Source of the DNA: Nitrospira sp. BO4
GTDB lineage: Bacteria > Nitrospirota > Nitrospiria > Nitrospirales > Nitrospiraceae
Assembly (NCBI GenBank): GCA_030144965.1
Contig: JAMPUU010000007.1
Location: 1 to 64,000, forward strand
Direction: 5' to 3'
DNA length: 64,000 nucleotides
The notes under the pieces are model-generated. The model made no database searches and was not told the DNA's origin. It was given only the letters and a program-made list of their open reading frames with translations. This document shows, in pieces, positions 26,586 through 35,591 of this stretch; the stretch's first letter is position 1, and each line of letters opens with the position of its first letter. Position numbers and translations under genes: made by a program.

Positions 26586-26766
26586 AGTGATCTGTCCGCG
26601 ACTTCACCCACTTCACCATTTCCGCATCAATCAAACTATCCAATAGCGCAAACACTTGGTCATACACCAAGTCAAAGACACGCCGATCAGCAGTCCGTTG
26701 ATCCAACGACACCATGATCGCGCGATGCACAATCTCAACACGAATCAGTACACGTTCCATCGACAT
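26512..26766 (-). CDS. Small protein, unknown
   Basis: This 84-residue protein has GGAGGAGG before the ATG. It has a mixed alpha/beta pattern with VYDQVFALLDSLIDAEMVKWV helical. It overlaps the convergent gene 26304-26585 at the 3' end. The strong binding site supports it; the function is unknown. Confidence 0.55.
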   Translation of the reverse strand: MSMERVLIRVEIVHRAIMVSLDQRTADRRVFDLVYDQVFALLDSLIDAEMVKWVKSRTDHFIVMPQRMIEPMEVETEIKRRLQL

Positions 26767-27308
26767 GACACACCTCCTCCTCCCGTCGTGACGAAATGTC
26801 AGACAGGTTCATGAAATGGTTAACACCGCCCGCTCATACTCATCATGATGACAAGTCGAGCAACAGCGACAGACCGAGTTGAAGTGAAATAGACACTGAC
26901 TGAGAAGACGCTTTCAGATCTGTTCAGGTAACAGACGAAAGCTGAGAGCAAGAAACACGTGAGGCATGAAAGACAAGAAACAGAACACCATCAGAGAGAT
27001 ATAACCCGAAGAACCTGAAGAGGAGAAAGCAACCGATGTGAAAATCGGTGTGAAGAATTCAGCGAAATGCCTACCAGAAATGAATAACTAACGATAGTTT
27101 ACCTCGCTCCTTTCCTGAGTGCAAGTCCATCCCCTCCGCTCTCCACGCACCGACCCTGCCGCCTCCACGTCCTCGGGCTTCGCTTCGCGTCTATCTCAAC
27201 ACCCCCATCTTTTATCTCTCTCCCATCCTTCGTCCTTGGCGCTCGCGACGAGCGCAGTCCATCGCACACATGATCCGCTGGCTGTGTTGACCACCGAGGA
27301 GGCTTTGT
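26767..27308. other. Purine-rich non-coding stretch
   Basis: About 540 bp with no supported gene. The first 330 bp are purine- and AT-rich with many GAAG, GAGA and ACAG repeats; the remainder is CT-rich and leads into the helicase gene. A frame at 27119-27652 lies here but overlaps the helicase and looks random. It could hold the helicase promoter or a replication-related region; nothing definite is visible. Confidence 0.35.
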
Positions 27309-29765
27309 ATGCTGGATACTCCGTCCGCTGTTACGCCTGTCATCCCCGCATCACTCCACGAACTGATTCAATCCCTCCGACACGCCCTGCGAGACGAGCT
27401 CAACTCCCGACAGACTCCCAACGATGGGAAACCCTTGAACGTGCCACTCTGCGACGGCCATGTGCAGAGCCGCTATGGCCGGCATCAGCGCATCACCTTC
27501 CGAAGCCCGATGATGCCGCTTCAGGGATACCTGCACGATACCCAGGGCGAGCTCGTCATCGACGGGCGCCCCCATCCCTGTGTCATCCTCGGATTGACCG
27601 TCGATCAACTCACCCTCTCGCTTACGGCCGAACTGCACGACTATATCCCTGAAGCACGATTGACCATCGATCGGATGCGGCTGCTTCTGACGCTGGACAA
27701 ACGCCTGGCCAATATCCAAGCCCATCCACAAGACTACCTGACCAGCCTCGCCATGAAATGTTTCTCGCCCTCGGCTGTTCCCCAGCCGATCGCCCAACAC
27801 CTCACCGTGGCGCCGGACCCCAGCCTCAATCCTGAACAATACGAAGCCCTCGTTCGTGCGATTCAGCATGACTTCTGCTACATCTGGGGACCGCCCGGGA
27901 CCGGCAAAACGATGGTCATCGGCTCCAGCACTAAAGTCGCCTATGAACGCGGCGACCGCACACTGATTCTGGCCAATACCAATGCCGCCGTCGATCAAGC
28001 CTTAGAAGCCGTCCTCACCAAGATGCCCGACGCCCCACATGGCGCCATCATTCGCTTGGGACTCAGTGCCGACGATGCACCCAGTCATCTCGCACCCGTC
28101 ACACTGGACACCTTGACGGAAGGCGAACTCTCCACCCTCCAGCACGAACTTCAACAACTCCAACAGCAAGAAACTCCTCTGGTTCAACAGGCCCGTCACT
28201 TGGAGCAGCTCGTCACTCTACACGAGGATCTGCAACGCCTCGATCACCGATACGCCGAACTCTCGCATGAAGCTCTGTCCCTACAACAAGACCTACACCA
28301 ACACCAGAGCCAAACCGATGCGCTGCACTCAGCGTGTACCGCACTCGATCAGGAATTGAACCAGTTCTGGGCCGCCTCACGCTGGCGCCGATTGTTTCTG
28401 CGACATGCCAACGACATCCAAGCCGATATCTTTGCGGCTCGACTCGCACTCCACGAACATGACGACGCCATCGACCAGCTCACGGTCCGCCACCAGACCA
28501 TCCAACACGCCAGCGACGATCTCCTTACCACACGCCGACTCTTGCTCCAGTCACTCGACAGACAGGTCCCGTGCGAGCAGCTCGAACACCGACACGCTCA
28601 ACTTCATGAGACCCAACAACGCCTGATGACCCTCCATCAGGCCATCACCACCTGCCAACGGGCCATGGCCTCTGTTGAACATCGACTCATTCAACGTGCC
28701 CAGATTCTCGCGACCACGATTACCCGCACCTACACCACCCCTGCCCTCGAACAAGAACGCTTCGACGTGGTTATCATTGACGAAGGCTCAATGGCGAGCC
28801 CACCCGCCCTGTTTACCGCTCTGTGCCTGGCCAGAAAACAAGTCATTATTGTCGGCGACTTCCTCCAGCTGCCCCCCATCGCCGAATCCACCACCAAACA
28901 GGCGAAACAGTGGCTCGCCACCGACATTTATCATCTCGCTCAGATCACACACGATCAGGATCCGCGCGTAGCAGCCCTGCGGACCCAATACCGCATGCAT
29001 CCGGACATCGCCGCCGTCGCCGCGCGACTCTATCAACGTGCCGGACTCGCCTATCGAACCGATCAGCAGACACGGTGCGCCCGACAGCCACTGGTGGATC
29101 ACGCCCCGATCCCCGGCAAAGCCATGGCCTTTATCGATACGAGTGATCGCCATCCTTGGGTCGAAAAAGACCATAAAGGCTCTCCGAGCAATCGCTACCA
29201 CGCGCTCGTGGCCCTGGCTTTAGCCAAACAAGCCATCCGTCAGGCCACAGACACCCCACCGACCATCAGCATCATTTCCCCCTACCGGAATCAGGTCCGA
29301 CTCCTCCAGGATCTGATTCACAAAGCGCAGCTGACGGACTCAGTCGAAGTCGGTACCATCCACAGTTTTCAAGGCCGGCAGAGCGACATCGTAATTTTCG
29401 ATACCACCGTCACGGGCGATCTGACCCGCACGATGCTCGGACGATGTGACTCAGACCAATCGCCCTGCAAGCTCATGAACGTGGCGTTTACGAGAGGGAA
29501 ATGTAAACTCCTCGTGATTGGACACCGCCCGTCGATCGACACACTGGCCAACGTGCCGGACTCCCTCCTCTGGGAAGCCCTCCATCTGGCCGCAGAACAA
29601 GAGAGTGTCTTTCTCTCCGCACCGTTTCTTGAAGACACCACGCCACGAACGCAACCCGTGGCACCAGCACCCACACCGACCACCGCTGGCCATTCACCCG
29701 CCACCACGACAACCCGGATCGCGACACCAAGGCCTTCACGGCTCTACCTCATTCGCAGTGCGTAA
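27309..29765 (+). CDS. Superfamily 1 helicase (Upf1/Dna2-like)
   Basis: This 818-residue helicase has GAGGAGG five bases before the ATG. Motifs: Walker A GPPGTGKT (about 194-201), an N-T-N-A-A-V-D-Q motif Ia, Walker B IIDEGSMA (about 488-495), GDFLQLPP (motif III), QYRMHP (motif IV), TIHSFQGRQSD (motif V) and NVAFTRGK (motif VI), the order of SF1B AAA_11/AAA_12 enzymes. A long Gln/Leu-rich coiled-coil insertion lies between motifs Ia and II (about 265-440). The N-terminal 170 residues are beta-rich, like the oligonucleotide-binding domains of this family. It probably unwinds DNA or RNA for the element. The last 45 residues are Pro/Thr-rich. Confidence 0.92.
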   Translation: MLDTPSAVTPVIPASLHELIQSLRHALRDELNSRQTPNDGKPLNVPLCDGHVQSRYGRHQRITFRSPMMPLQGYLHDTQGELVIDGRPHPCVILGLTVDQLTLSLTAELHDYIPEARLTIDRMRLLLTLDKRLANIQAHPQDYLTSLAMKCFSPSAVPQPIAQHLTVAPDPSLNPEQYEALVRAIQHDFCYIWGPPGTGKTMVIGSSTKVAYERGDRTLILANTNAAVDQALEAVLTKMPDAPHGAIIRLGLSADDAPSHLAPVTLDTLTEGELSTLQHELQQLQQQETPLVQQARHLEQLVTLHEDLQRLDHRYAELSHEALSLQQDLHQHQSQTDALHSACTALDQELNQFWAASRWRRLFLRHANDIQADIFAARLALHEHDDAIDQLTVRHQTIQHASDDLLTTRRLLLQSLDRQVPCEQLEHRHAQLHETQQRLMTLHQAITTCQRAMASVEHRLIQRAQILATTITRTYTTPALEQERFDVVIIDEGSMASPPALFTALCLARKQVIIVGDFLQLPPIAESTTKQAKQWLATDIYHLAQITHDQDPRVAALRTQYRMHPDIAAVAARLYQRAGLAYRTDQQTRCARQPLVDHAPIPGKAMAFIDTSDRHPWVEKDHKGSPSNRYHALVALALAKQAIRQATDTPPTISIISPYRNQVRLLQDLIHKAQLTDSVEVGTIHSFQGRQSDIVIFDTTVTGDLTRTMLGRCDSDQSPCKLMNVAFTRGKCKLLVIGHRPSIDTLANVPDSLLWEALHLAAEQESVFLSAPFLEDTTPRTQPVAPAPTPTTAGHSPATTTTRIATPRPSRLYLIRSA

Positions 29766-29776
29766 TAGGATCCTAT

Positions 29777-30580
29777 ATGCACCCGTTCTTTCAGCTCCTC
29801 ATCACCGATCCTGACAAGGCTCACGCCAAGATCCTGGCAGATTGCACCGTCTCGTTTTGGCTCAAAGAAGCCCTTCGACAGTTAGCAAGCCGGGATCCCG
29901 TCGACGCACTCCACGATCTCGATCTTCTGCTCAATCTGTACGAAGCCATCTGCGACGTGCAACTCCAACGCACGCCGACCCCCCACACACGGATCCGGAC
30001 GCTCACGGATCACACCGATCCCCCGACCGACACGCTGGCCGAAGCCCTTGACCAATTTCCAGGCGAGATTATGATCGGCGGCACGATCGACCGACTCCTC
30101 ATTCCCGACCTCCTGGCGGTGATCGCCGAGGCCAGTGTTAGCCTGGGATGGGAAACACCACTCTTTGCCCCCCAAAATGAACCGGAACTCTGCCGCGCAC
30201 TCGACGAGACGCATCATCTCCATTTGTACAACGGGTTTGCCTTGGAAGGAGAATTCCCCGCCCTCGAAGACTGGCTGATCGAGCACCTTATCCCCTTCAC
30301 CCGACACTCAACAGGTACCAGCGCCTATCAAGCCGAACGCGTGGAATACCGAAAAGGTCTCACCGCACCGCAGCGCCTCGTCCTCGATCAATCAGGAAAT
30401 GAACTGGTCCCACGCGATACCCTCATTCGTGTCCTGCGCGCCTTAAAGGAAGGACAGAGTGACGACGCAACCATATTGTTGGAGCATGCCGTCGGTCCCA
30501 CGCTCGCACCGCTCCCGCCTTTTCGGATCGCCCAGACCATACCCAATTTTCACCACTCAGGCCGCTCCCCCCTCTTCTAA
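29777..30580 (+). CDS. Hypothetical protein downstream of the helicase
   Basis: This 267-residue soluble, mostly helical protein starts 11 nt after the helicase stop with AGGATCC before the ATG, so it is probably co-expressed. It has an acidic central region and no Cys clusters, P-loop or membrane segment. The family is unknown; a helicase partner is an inference from position. Confidence 0.65.
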   Translation: MHPFFQLLITDPDKAHAKILADCTVSFWLKEALRQLASRDPVDALHDLDLLLNLYEAICDVQLQRTPTPHTRIRTLTDHTDPPTDTLAEALDQFPGEIMIGGTIDRLLIPDLLAVIAEASVSLGWETPLFAPQNEPELCRALDETHHLHLYNGFALEGEFPALEDWLIEHLIPFTRHSTGTSAYQAERVEYRKGLTAPQRLVLDQSGNELVPRDTLIRVLRALKEGQSDDATILLEHAVGPTLAPLPPFRIAQTIPNFHHSGRSPLF

Positions 30581-30665
30581 TGAATGCACACACGGCTGGC
30601 GCGGACGCCAGCAGACTGCCTCGTCGCGTGTTCCAATAATGCTGAACCATGAGGGAGCGTCCATC

Positions 30666-30896
30666 ATGCTCGTCTTGGATTTTCTCTTCCAATTCCATTT
30701 GCCCTGTTCACGAGAACGAAACAGGCCTGCTCAACCCACCAGGAGTGAAGTCCGTCGATGGTGTGAGCAACAGGCTGTCCTCATCAACGGCCGGCGTGCA
30801 CACTGGCGAGACACAGTCGACTTTCCTCTGTGGCAAGTGATTTTCTTTCCTGCCAGTCCTACCAGTCGCGTCACTTTTATTGACCGAACGCTCTAA
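30666..30896 (+). CDS. Small protein with S4-like segment
   Basis: This 76-residue protein has GAGGGAG before ATG 30666. The middle (SEVRRWCEQQAVLINGRRA) loosely follows the S4 RNA-binding pattern of helix, then V-x-I-N-G-R. The match is short, so RNA binding is only a suggestion. Confidence 0.5.
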   Translation: MLVLDFLFQFHLPCSRERNRPAQPTRSEVRRWCEQQAVLINGRRAHWRDTVDFPLWQVIFFPASPTSRVTFIDRTL

Positions 30897-30935
30897 CGGA
30901 GTTTCCGAATATCTCCATGGTTCAAGGAGACTACA

Positions 30936-31646
30936 ATGCTCCCCTCACGCTGGTATTGCGACCCCGGTACAATTCCTGGAGAAGCCTTCGCCTATCTTGA
31001 CGTTCCCCACGACGCACTCCAGTACGCCTCAGCTATCATTGTTGAAGACGATACGGGAAATCCAGACAACCAGGCGTACCGCGCGATATTAGGCCAACCG
31101 GATGATCCCAGCGAACGACGGCCCGACCAGATCTCCCCGTCCTTCCCGTCTGTCTATGACGCGGAACAGTGGGCCGAAACCCGCATCCTGCCTCCTCACG
31201 CAAAGATTCCCATCGACATTCATCTTGAAGACTCGATTCAAGATAGCTATCAACCAGGTCCCAACGAAATTCTCATCGCCATAACCGAACCCGGCCGGCG
31301 CCCTATCTCTCCCCGCGGAATCTTTGCCGCCACATATCACCTCACGGCTTGGGATATCCCCCATACCATTCACCATCCCACGATCGGGCTCATTAAGCCA
31401 CTCTCCCTGAAAGACGTCGATCCTCTCCTTGATTTTGTCCTCAAACATCGCAACACGATGTCGAAACTCATCGTCTATTGCAAAGGCGGATCCGTACGCA
31501 GTCCGGGAGTGGCCATTGCTCTCAGCGAATGGCTCCCGACACACCCTCGTACCTCTGACCTCATCATCAAACAGCCCTGTTTCCATCGTCCGATCTACCG
31601 TACCCTGTGTCTCGCGGCAACCGAACGGGGACTCCTCCTGCCCTAA
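30936..31646 (+). CDS. Cx5R phosphatase-like protein
   Basis: In this 236-residue protein, residues about 180-195 read IVYCKGGSVRSPGVAIAL, the phosphate-binding loop of dual-specificity/tyrosine phosphatases (C-x5-R followed by S). An upstream Asp-containing segment (about 160-172) could supply the general acid. Residues 1-110 form an unrelated domain of unknown fold. It may dephosphorylate a protein or nucleotide. CAAGGAG lies before the ATG. Confidence 0.62.
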   Translation: MLPSRWYCDPGTIPGEAFAYLDVPHDALQYASAIIVEDDTGNPDNQAYRAILGQPDDPSERRPDQISPSFPSVYDAEQWAETRILPPHAKIPIDIHLEDSIQDSYQPGPNEILIAITEPGRRPISPRGIFAATYHLTAWDIPHTIHHPTIGLIKPLSLKDVDPLLDFVLKHRNTMSKLIVYCKGGSVRSPGVAIALSEWLPTHPRTSDLIIKQPCFHRPIYRTLCLAATERGLLLP

Positions 31647-31655
31647 CGAGATCTT

Positions 31656-32138
31656 ATGCACATCGATCTATTCAAATACCGTGCTCACTCCACAGGTGCC
31701 TCATCGGCACATTATGGACTGTGCGAGGTCTGTCATCGTTACGTTTCAGATGTCTGGATCCAAGTCCGATTCCACTTCTTCGCCTTCCAGCATGCTCACG
31801 AATATCATCAAGGCTGGGCCTACGACACCAGCCTCTTCGGACACGAATCCTGCCTCCGCGCTCATCAACGACATTCGACTCAGATTCCAATGAATCGATC
31901 CCACGACAATCCCGTTCCTAATCCGTTGTCCTACGTTCAATTCGTATCTGGGACACCAATTTTCAACCATTTGCAGAGTCCGAGTGCGGCACGACCCGCA
32001 ATTACTGGCTCGCTCTTTCTTCTCTCTCCGCGACCCATGTGGTTCTTGAGAGCGCAGCTTGCCTGTAGTAGTCGAATGGCTTATCCTTCTCTCCCACCTA
32101 ATTCAACCGCCACTGAGAAGGGAATACGAGGTGTGTAA
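31656..32138 (+). CDS. Protein with Cys/His cluster; 3' half uncertain
   Basis: In this 160-residue protein, the first 75 residues look genuine: CEVC at about 23-26, many His, and a later Cys at about 66, possibly one zinc site. The rest (about 85-160) is Ser/Pro-rich and may be random sequence added where the element meets the antiporter cargo. The true gene may have been truncated at this junction. Confidence 0.5.
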   Translation: MHIDLFKYRAHSTGASSAHYGLCEVCHRYVSDVWIQVRFHFFAFQHAHEYHQGWAYDTSLFGHESCLRAHQRHSTQIPMNRSHDNPVPNPLSYVQFVSGTPIFNHLQSPSAARPAITGSLFLLSPRPMWFLRAQLACSSRMAYPSLPPNSTATEKGIRGV

Positions 32139-32280
32139 AACCACCATAGTTTTACGTTCCTTTCTCTTGTGTGCCAGTGGCTCATGAAGTAGTAGAGCGC
32201 TGGTGCTCGCGCAATAGCTTGGAAGTAAGTCTGCTTCTGAGTCTCACCGACCTATCATCTTAGGGAACCAGGAGAATGTC

Positions 32281-33285
32281 ATGGTCTGGGTCATCTTTGT
32301 CTTGAGTGCGGCCACAATTGTCGCCGCAGGGACGAAACTCGCCCACTACGGCGACAAGATCGCAGAGCTCACGGGCCTCGGCCGATTGTGGATCGGGGTA
32401 GTGTTGATCGCTGGCGCGACGTCCCTGCCGGAAGTGCTCACGGATGTCAGTGCCGCGTTGATGAATGAGCCGGATTTGGCCGTCGGCGATCTGTTCGGGA
32501 GCAACATGGCGAACATGCTGATTCTCGGCCTCATCGATCTGGCCCATCGACAACGACGAGTCTGGCACCAAGTGGCTTACGAGCAGACGTTGATCGCGGC
32601 ATTGGCCGTCATGCTCACCGGGGTTGCCGCGATCTCCATTTTGTTCAAGTCTACCGGTGCCTATGCGGGCGTCGGGCTCGATACCCTGCTGGTATTTATT
32701 ATCTACGTGCTGGGCATGCGCGTCGTATACCGTCAGGAAGACTTGAAACGTCGCGAACGAGCGCACGAGTCGGTGGTCGAATCCGAGACCCTCTGGGATG
32801 GACCGGAGGGGAGACGGCGGGCTATGCGGTCCGCAGCCATCGGGTTCGCCGTAGCGACCCTGGCCATTCTGATCGCTGCACCCTTCTTGGCCTCATCCGC
32901 CAAAGAGATCGCCGATCAAACAGGATTGGGCACGACCGTCGTGGGGACCACATTGGTCGCGATGACGACCTCGTTGCCGGAACTGGTTACCGCGTTTGCT
33001 GCCGTACGAGCCGGTGCCTTTGATCTGGCGGTGGGTAATCTCTTCGGCAGCAACGCCTTTAACATGGCGGCGCTCTTCATTACGGATGTGGCCTATCGCC
33101 AGGGACCGCTGCTAAGTTCCGTCAGTTCCACCCATGCGATGACCGGCCTCTGGTCGATCGTGCTCATGAATGTAGGCTTGATGGGCATCATCTATCGCGC
33201 AGAGAAACGGTTCCTGCTCATCGAACCTGACAGCGCCTTGATGATCGTTGGCTATGGACTTGGCCTGTGGCTGCTGCTCGCATAG
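32281..33285 (+). CDS. CaCA-type sodium/calcium exchanger-like membrane protein
   Basis: This 334-residue protein has about ten membrane segments. The two inverted alpha repeats of the CaCA superfamily are visible: GATSLPEVLTDVS...GDLFGSNMANM (about 45-80) and MTTSLPELVTA...GNLFGSNAFNM (about 228-262), which carry the ion-coordinating Glu and Asn. It exchanges cations, possibly Ca2+ for Na+ or H+, across the inner membrane. A charged cytoplasmic loop lies at about 150-185. AGGAGAA precedes the ATG. Codon use (more GTG, GCG) differs from the element genes on both sides, so it is probably cargo acquired together with nhaA. Confidence 0.9.
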   Translation: MVWVIFVLSAATIVAAGTKLAHYGDKIAELTGLGRLWIGVVLIAGATSLPEVLTDVSAALMNEPDLAVGDLFGSNMANMLILGLIDLAHRQRRVWHQVAYEQTLIAALAVMLTGVAAISILFKSTGAYAGVGLDTLLVFIIYVLGMRVVYRQEDLKRRERAHESVVESETLWDGPEGRRRAMRSAAIGFAVATLAILIAAPFLASSAKEIADQTGLGTTVVGTTLVAMTTSLPELVTAFAAVRAGAFDLAVGNLFGSNAFNMAALFITDVAYRQGPLLSSVSSTHAMTGLWSIVLMNVGLMGIIYRAEKRFLLIEPDSALMIVGYGLGLWLLLA

Positions 33286-33382
33286 CCGGGTACCAACCAG
33301 GATCGGTACAAGAGTTGTCGATCCAGGATCTGTCAGTTCCGCGAGGTTGCTCCTCATCTCAAGCTCGCGTATCGTGCAGACC

Positions 33383-34717
33383 ATGATGGAACAGCCGGTG
33401 TCCCACAACCAGCCGCTCATCCAGCCGATCGTAGAACCCTTCCAACGGTTCCTCCACGCCCAGTCTAGCGGCGGTGTGCTGCTGTTGGCCGCCACTGTCG
33501 CGGCGATGGTCTGGGCCAATTCCCCCTGGGCCGAGTCCTATGAGACGTTTTGGCACACGCCCGTCAGTCTGGTGGTGGGGTCTCATGCGTTGACGGAAAC
33601 GTTGCTGGATTGGATCAACGACGGGCTGATGGCGATGTTCTTTTTCGTCATCGGATTGGAAATCAAGCGGGAAATCTTGGTCGGAGAGTTGGCGACGTTC
33701 CGGCAAGCCGCTCTCCCGCTGACGGCGGCGTTGGGCGGGGCGACGCTTCCGGCAGTGCTCTACTTGGTTCTGAATACGCCCGGACCGGGCGCTCCTGGAT
33801 GGGGCATTCCGATGGCAACCGACATAGCCTTCGCACTCGGGATTCTGGCCTTACTCGGCAGTCGGGTCCCGTTGGCCTTGAAAGTCTTCTTGACCGCGCT
33901 GGCCATCGCTGACGATCTACTGGCGGTTCTGGTCATCGCGCTATTTTATACGTCGACGATTGCATGGGGGAATCTAGCCATCGGCGGAGTGTTCCTCGTG
34001 CTGTTGATCGCCGCCAATGTGGCAGGCATACGGCATCCGCTGGTGTACTCGGTCCTGGGGATCGGCGGCTTGTGGCTGGCGTTCCTCTTATCCGGCGTGC
34101 ATGCCACCATCGCGGGCGTGATTGCTGCGATGACGATTCCCGCTCGGACGCGGCTGACCGGACGCGAGTTCCTTTCGAGAGGCAAGGTGCTACTTGAACG
34201 GTTCGAGCAGGCGATGTCTCCTGGGAAGCCCCAATTGGCTAACCGGGAGCGGCAGCAAATCGCCCATCATATGAAAACCGCTGTGCTGCAGGTGGAGACC
34301 CCCCTGCAGCAATTGGAGCAGGCGCTGCATCCCTGGGTGATGGTCGTCGTCATGCCGGTATTCGCCCTGGCCAACGCAGGGATCACGCTCGATGCGAACA
34401 TCGGCGCGATGCTGATCAATCCGGTGGCGCTGGGAGTCATCCTCGGGTTGCTCGTGGGGAAACCTGTCGGCATCGTGCTTTCGTCCTGGTTCGTGATACG
34501 AGGAGGCCTCGCCACCTTGCCATCCGGCGTCTCTTGGCCTCACCTCTGGGCCGTGGGGTGTCTTGCGGGGATTGGATTCACGATGTCGCTTTTTATCACC
34601 GGCTTGGCGTTCACCCACGGGCCGTCGGTGATGTCGGCTAAGGTGGGCATCCTGGTGGCGTCGACGACGGCGGGGAGCATCGGTTGGCTCCTCCTGAAAC
34701 GTATTCGACCGGAATAA
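33383..34717 (+). CDS. nhaA: Na+/H+ antiporter NhaA
   Basis: This 444-residue NhaA exchanges Na+ for H+ across the inner membrane for sodium and pH homeostasis. Family landmarks: FFFVIGLEIKRE (about 90-101), MATDIAFALG (about 144-153), ALAIADDLLAV with the paired ion-binding Asp (about 173-183), and GIGFTMSLFI near the C-terminus. Twelve or so membrane segments are predicted. ATG 33383 (or 33386) is chosen because conserved sequence begins there; the frame runs upstream to overlap the exchanger gene. A 50-residue hydrophilic loop (about 275-330) is longer than usual. It follows the CaCA gene by about 100 nt. Confidence 0.93.
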   Translation: MMEQPVSHNQPLIQPIVEPFQRFLHAQSSGGVLLLAATVAAMVWANSPWAESYETFWHTPVSLVVGSHALTETLLDWINDGLMAMFFFVIGLEIKREILVGELATFRQAALPLTAALGGATLPAVLYLVLNTPGPGAPGWGIPMATDIAFALGILALLGSRVPLALKVFLTALAIADDLLAVLVIALFYTSTIAWGNLAIGGVFLVLLIAANVAGIRHPLVYSVLGIGGLWLAFLLSGVHATIAGVIAAMTIPARTRLTGREFLSRGKVLLERFEQAMSPGKPQLANRERQQIAHHMKTAVLQVETPLQQLEQALHPWVMVVVMPVFALANAGITLDANIGAMLINPVALGVILGLLVGKPVGIVLSSWFVIRGGLATLPSGVSWPHLWAVGCLAGIGFTMSLFITGLAFTHGPSVMSAKVGILVASTTAGSIGWLLLKRIRPE

Positions 34718-35178
34718 GCCGGTCCGCAAGAGTCCCCGCCGACCTGGCACGCAACGCGGGACGATCCGCAGGAAGAAACAACAGCGTCAGGCTGCCAGCG
34801 ACGCGGCGCTGGAACCACGCTCCGTGCTCGTGCCAAACGGTCTCAGCAGAGGGGTTCACCCCAAAGACCTGTGCTAAATTTGTGCTAAATATTGTTCGAA
34901 TCCATAAGAATCTCTGAAATCAGTAGAGCTGCTAGAAGCCGCTTAAGCCTCGGTATTCAAATAAGAAACGGGGAAACCATTTGAAACACCGAGCCTTTTT
35001 AAAATTGCCTTGCTCACATTCCCACCACAATCAGTCAGATTATTCTTTCGAAACACTGATAACCATATGGTCACTCACGTGGTTCGGCCGCCTCGATCAC
35101 TGAATTTGAGGTCAGCAGCCAACCAGGCCGCGTCACACGCGGCAGATTATCCTCCCTGTGTTGTGATCGGGAGGACGT
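34718..35178. other. Intergenic region after nhaA
   Basis: About 460 bp with no supported gene. It contains a direct repeat of TGTGCTAAAT (34870-34890), an AT-rich patch and the inverted repeat listed separately. Composition shifts here from the cargo genes back to element style, so a junction may lie within it. Confidence 0.4.
34947..35000 (+). terminator. Imperfect inverted repeat with T-run
   Basis: CCTCGGTATTCAAAT pairs with ATTTGAAACACCGAG around a 16-nt loop and is followed by TTTTT. It is a plausible terminator for the antiporter genes, although about 230 nt beyond the nhaA stop. Confidence 0.45.
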
Positions 35179-35367
35179 ATGAACCAAAAACAATGGGATC
35201 ATCTCGCTAAAACATTATCCGAAGTTGCGAATCTGGCACTCGTGGGACTGGCGCTGAATCAAATCCTCTCCACCACGCCCTTTCATCCCTGGATCTTCAC
35301 CGAAGGCGTGATCGGCGCTTGTGCGCTCCATCTCAGCGCGTTATACTGTTTACGAAGAAGGAGATAA
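35179..35367 (+). CDS. Small membrane protein
   Basis: This 62-residue protein has two predicted membrane segments (about 16-31 and 38-56) and a C-terminal Arg cluster that should stay cytoplasmic. GGGAGGAC precedes the ATG. It is followed after 2 nt by another small membrane protein, suggesting a paired function. The family is unknown. Confidence 0.6.
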   Translation: MNQKQWDHLAKTLSEVANLALVGLALNQILSTTPFHPWIFTEGVIGACALHLSALYCLRRRR

Positions 35368-35369
35368 CG

Positions 35370-35510
35370 ATGCCCGAGTTCAGCCCACAGGACATTAATG
35401 CACTCATAGCGCTCAACAGCCTGTTCGCTGTCGGCATCATTCTGTTCCTCGGCGCGCTCATATACGATTGGTGCTGCCGGCATTCCCACTCCACGCACAC
35501 GCATTCCTAA
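35370..35510 (+). CDS. Single-span membrane peptide, His-rich tail
   Basis: This 46-residue protein has AAGGAGATA before ATG 35370. One membrane segment (about 15-33) is followed by CCRHSHSTHTHS, a Cys/His tail that could bind metal. It is coupled to the preceding small membrane protein. Confidence 0.58.
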   Translation: MPEFSPQDINALIALNSLFAVGIILFLGALIYDWCCRHSHSTHTHS

Positions 35511-35591
35511 GTTCCTCGCGCTCGACTCAACCCGCGTCGCCCGACTTGCACTTCTGCACCAACCATCCTTCCTCACTCGTTTGGAGGCGTT

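Noticed and set aside
27119-27652. 177-codon open frame overlapping the helicase start
   Set aside because: Overlaps a gene with clear helicase motifs and an excellent binding site; its Arg/Pro/Ser composition is typical of an out-of-frame shadow.
29751-29768. Eighth copy of the element motif at the SF1 helicase stop
   Set aside because: The right half (CGTAATAGG) is good and the spacing is 9 nt, but the left half (CTACCTCA) is poor and it lies in coding sequence; noted only as a partial match.
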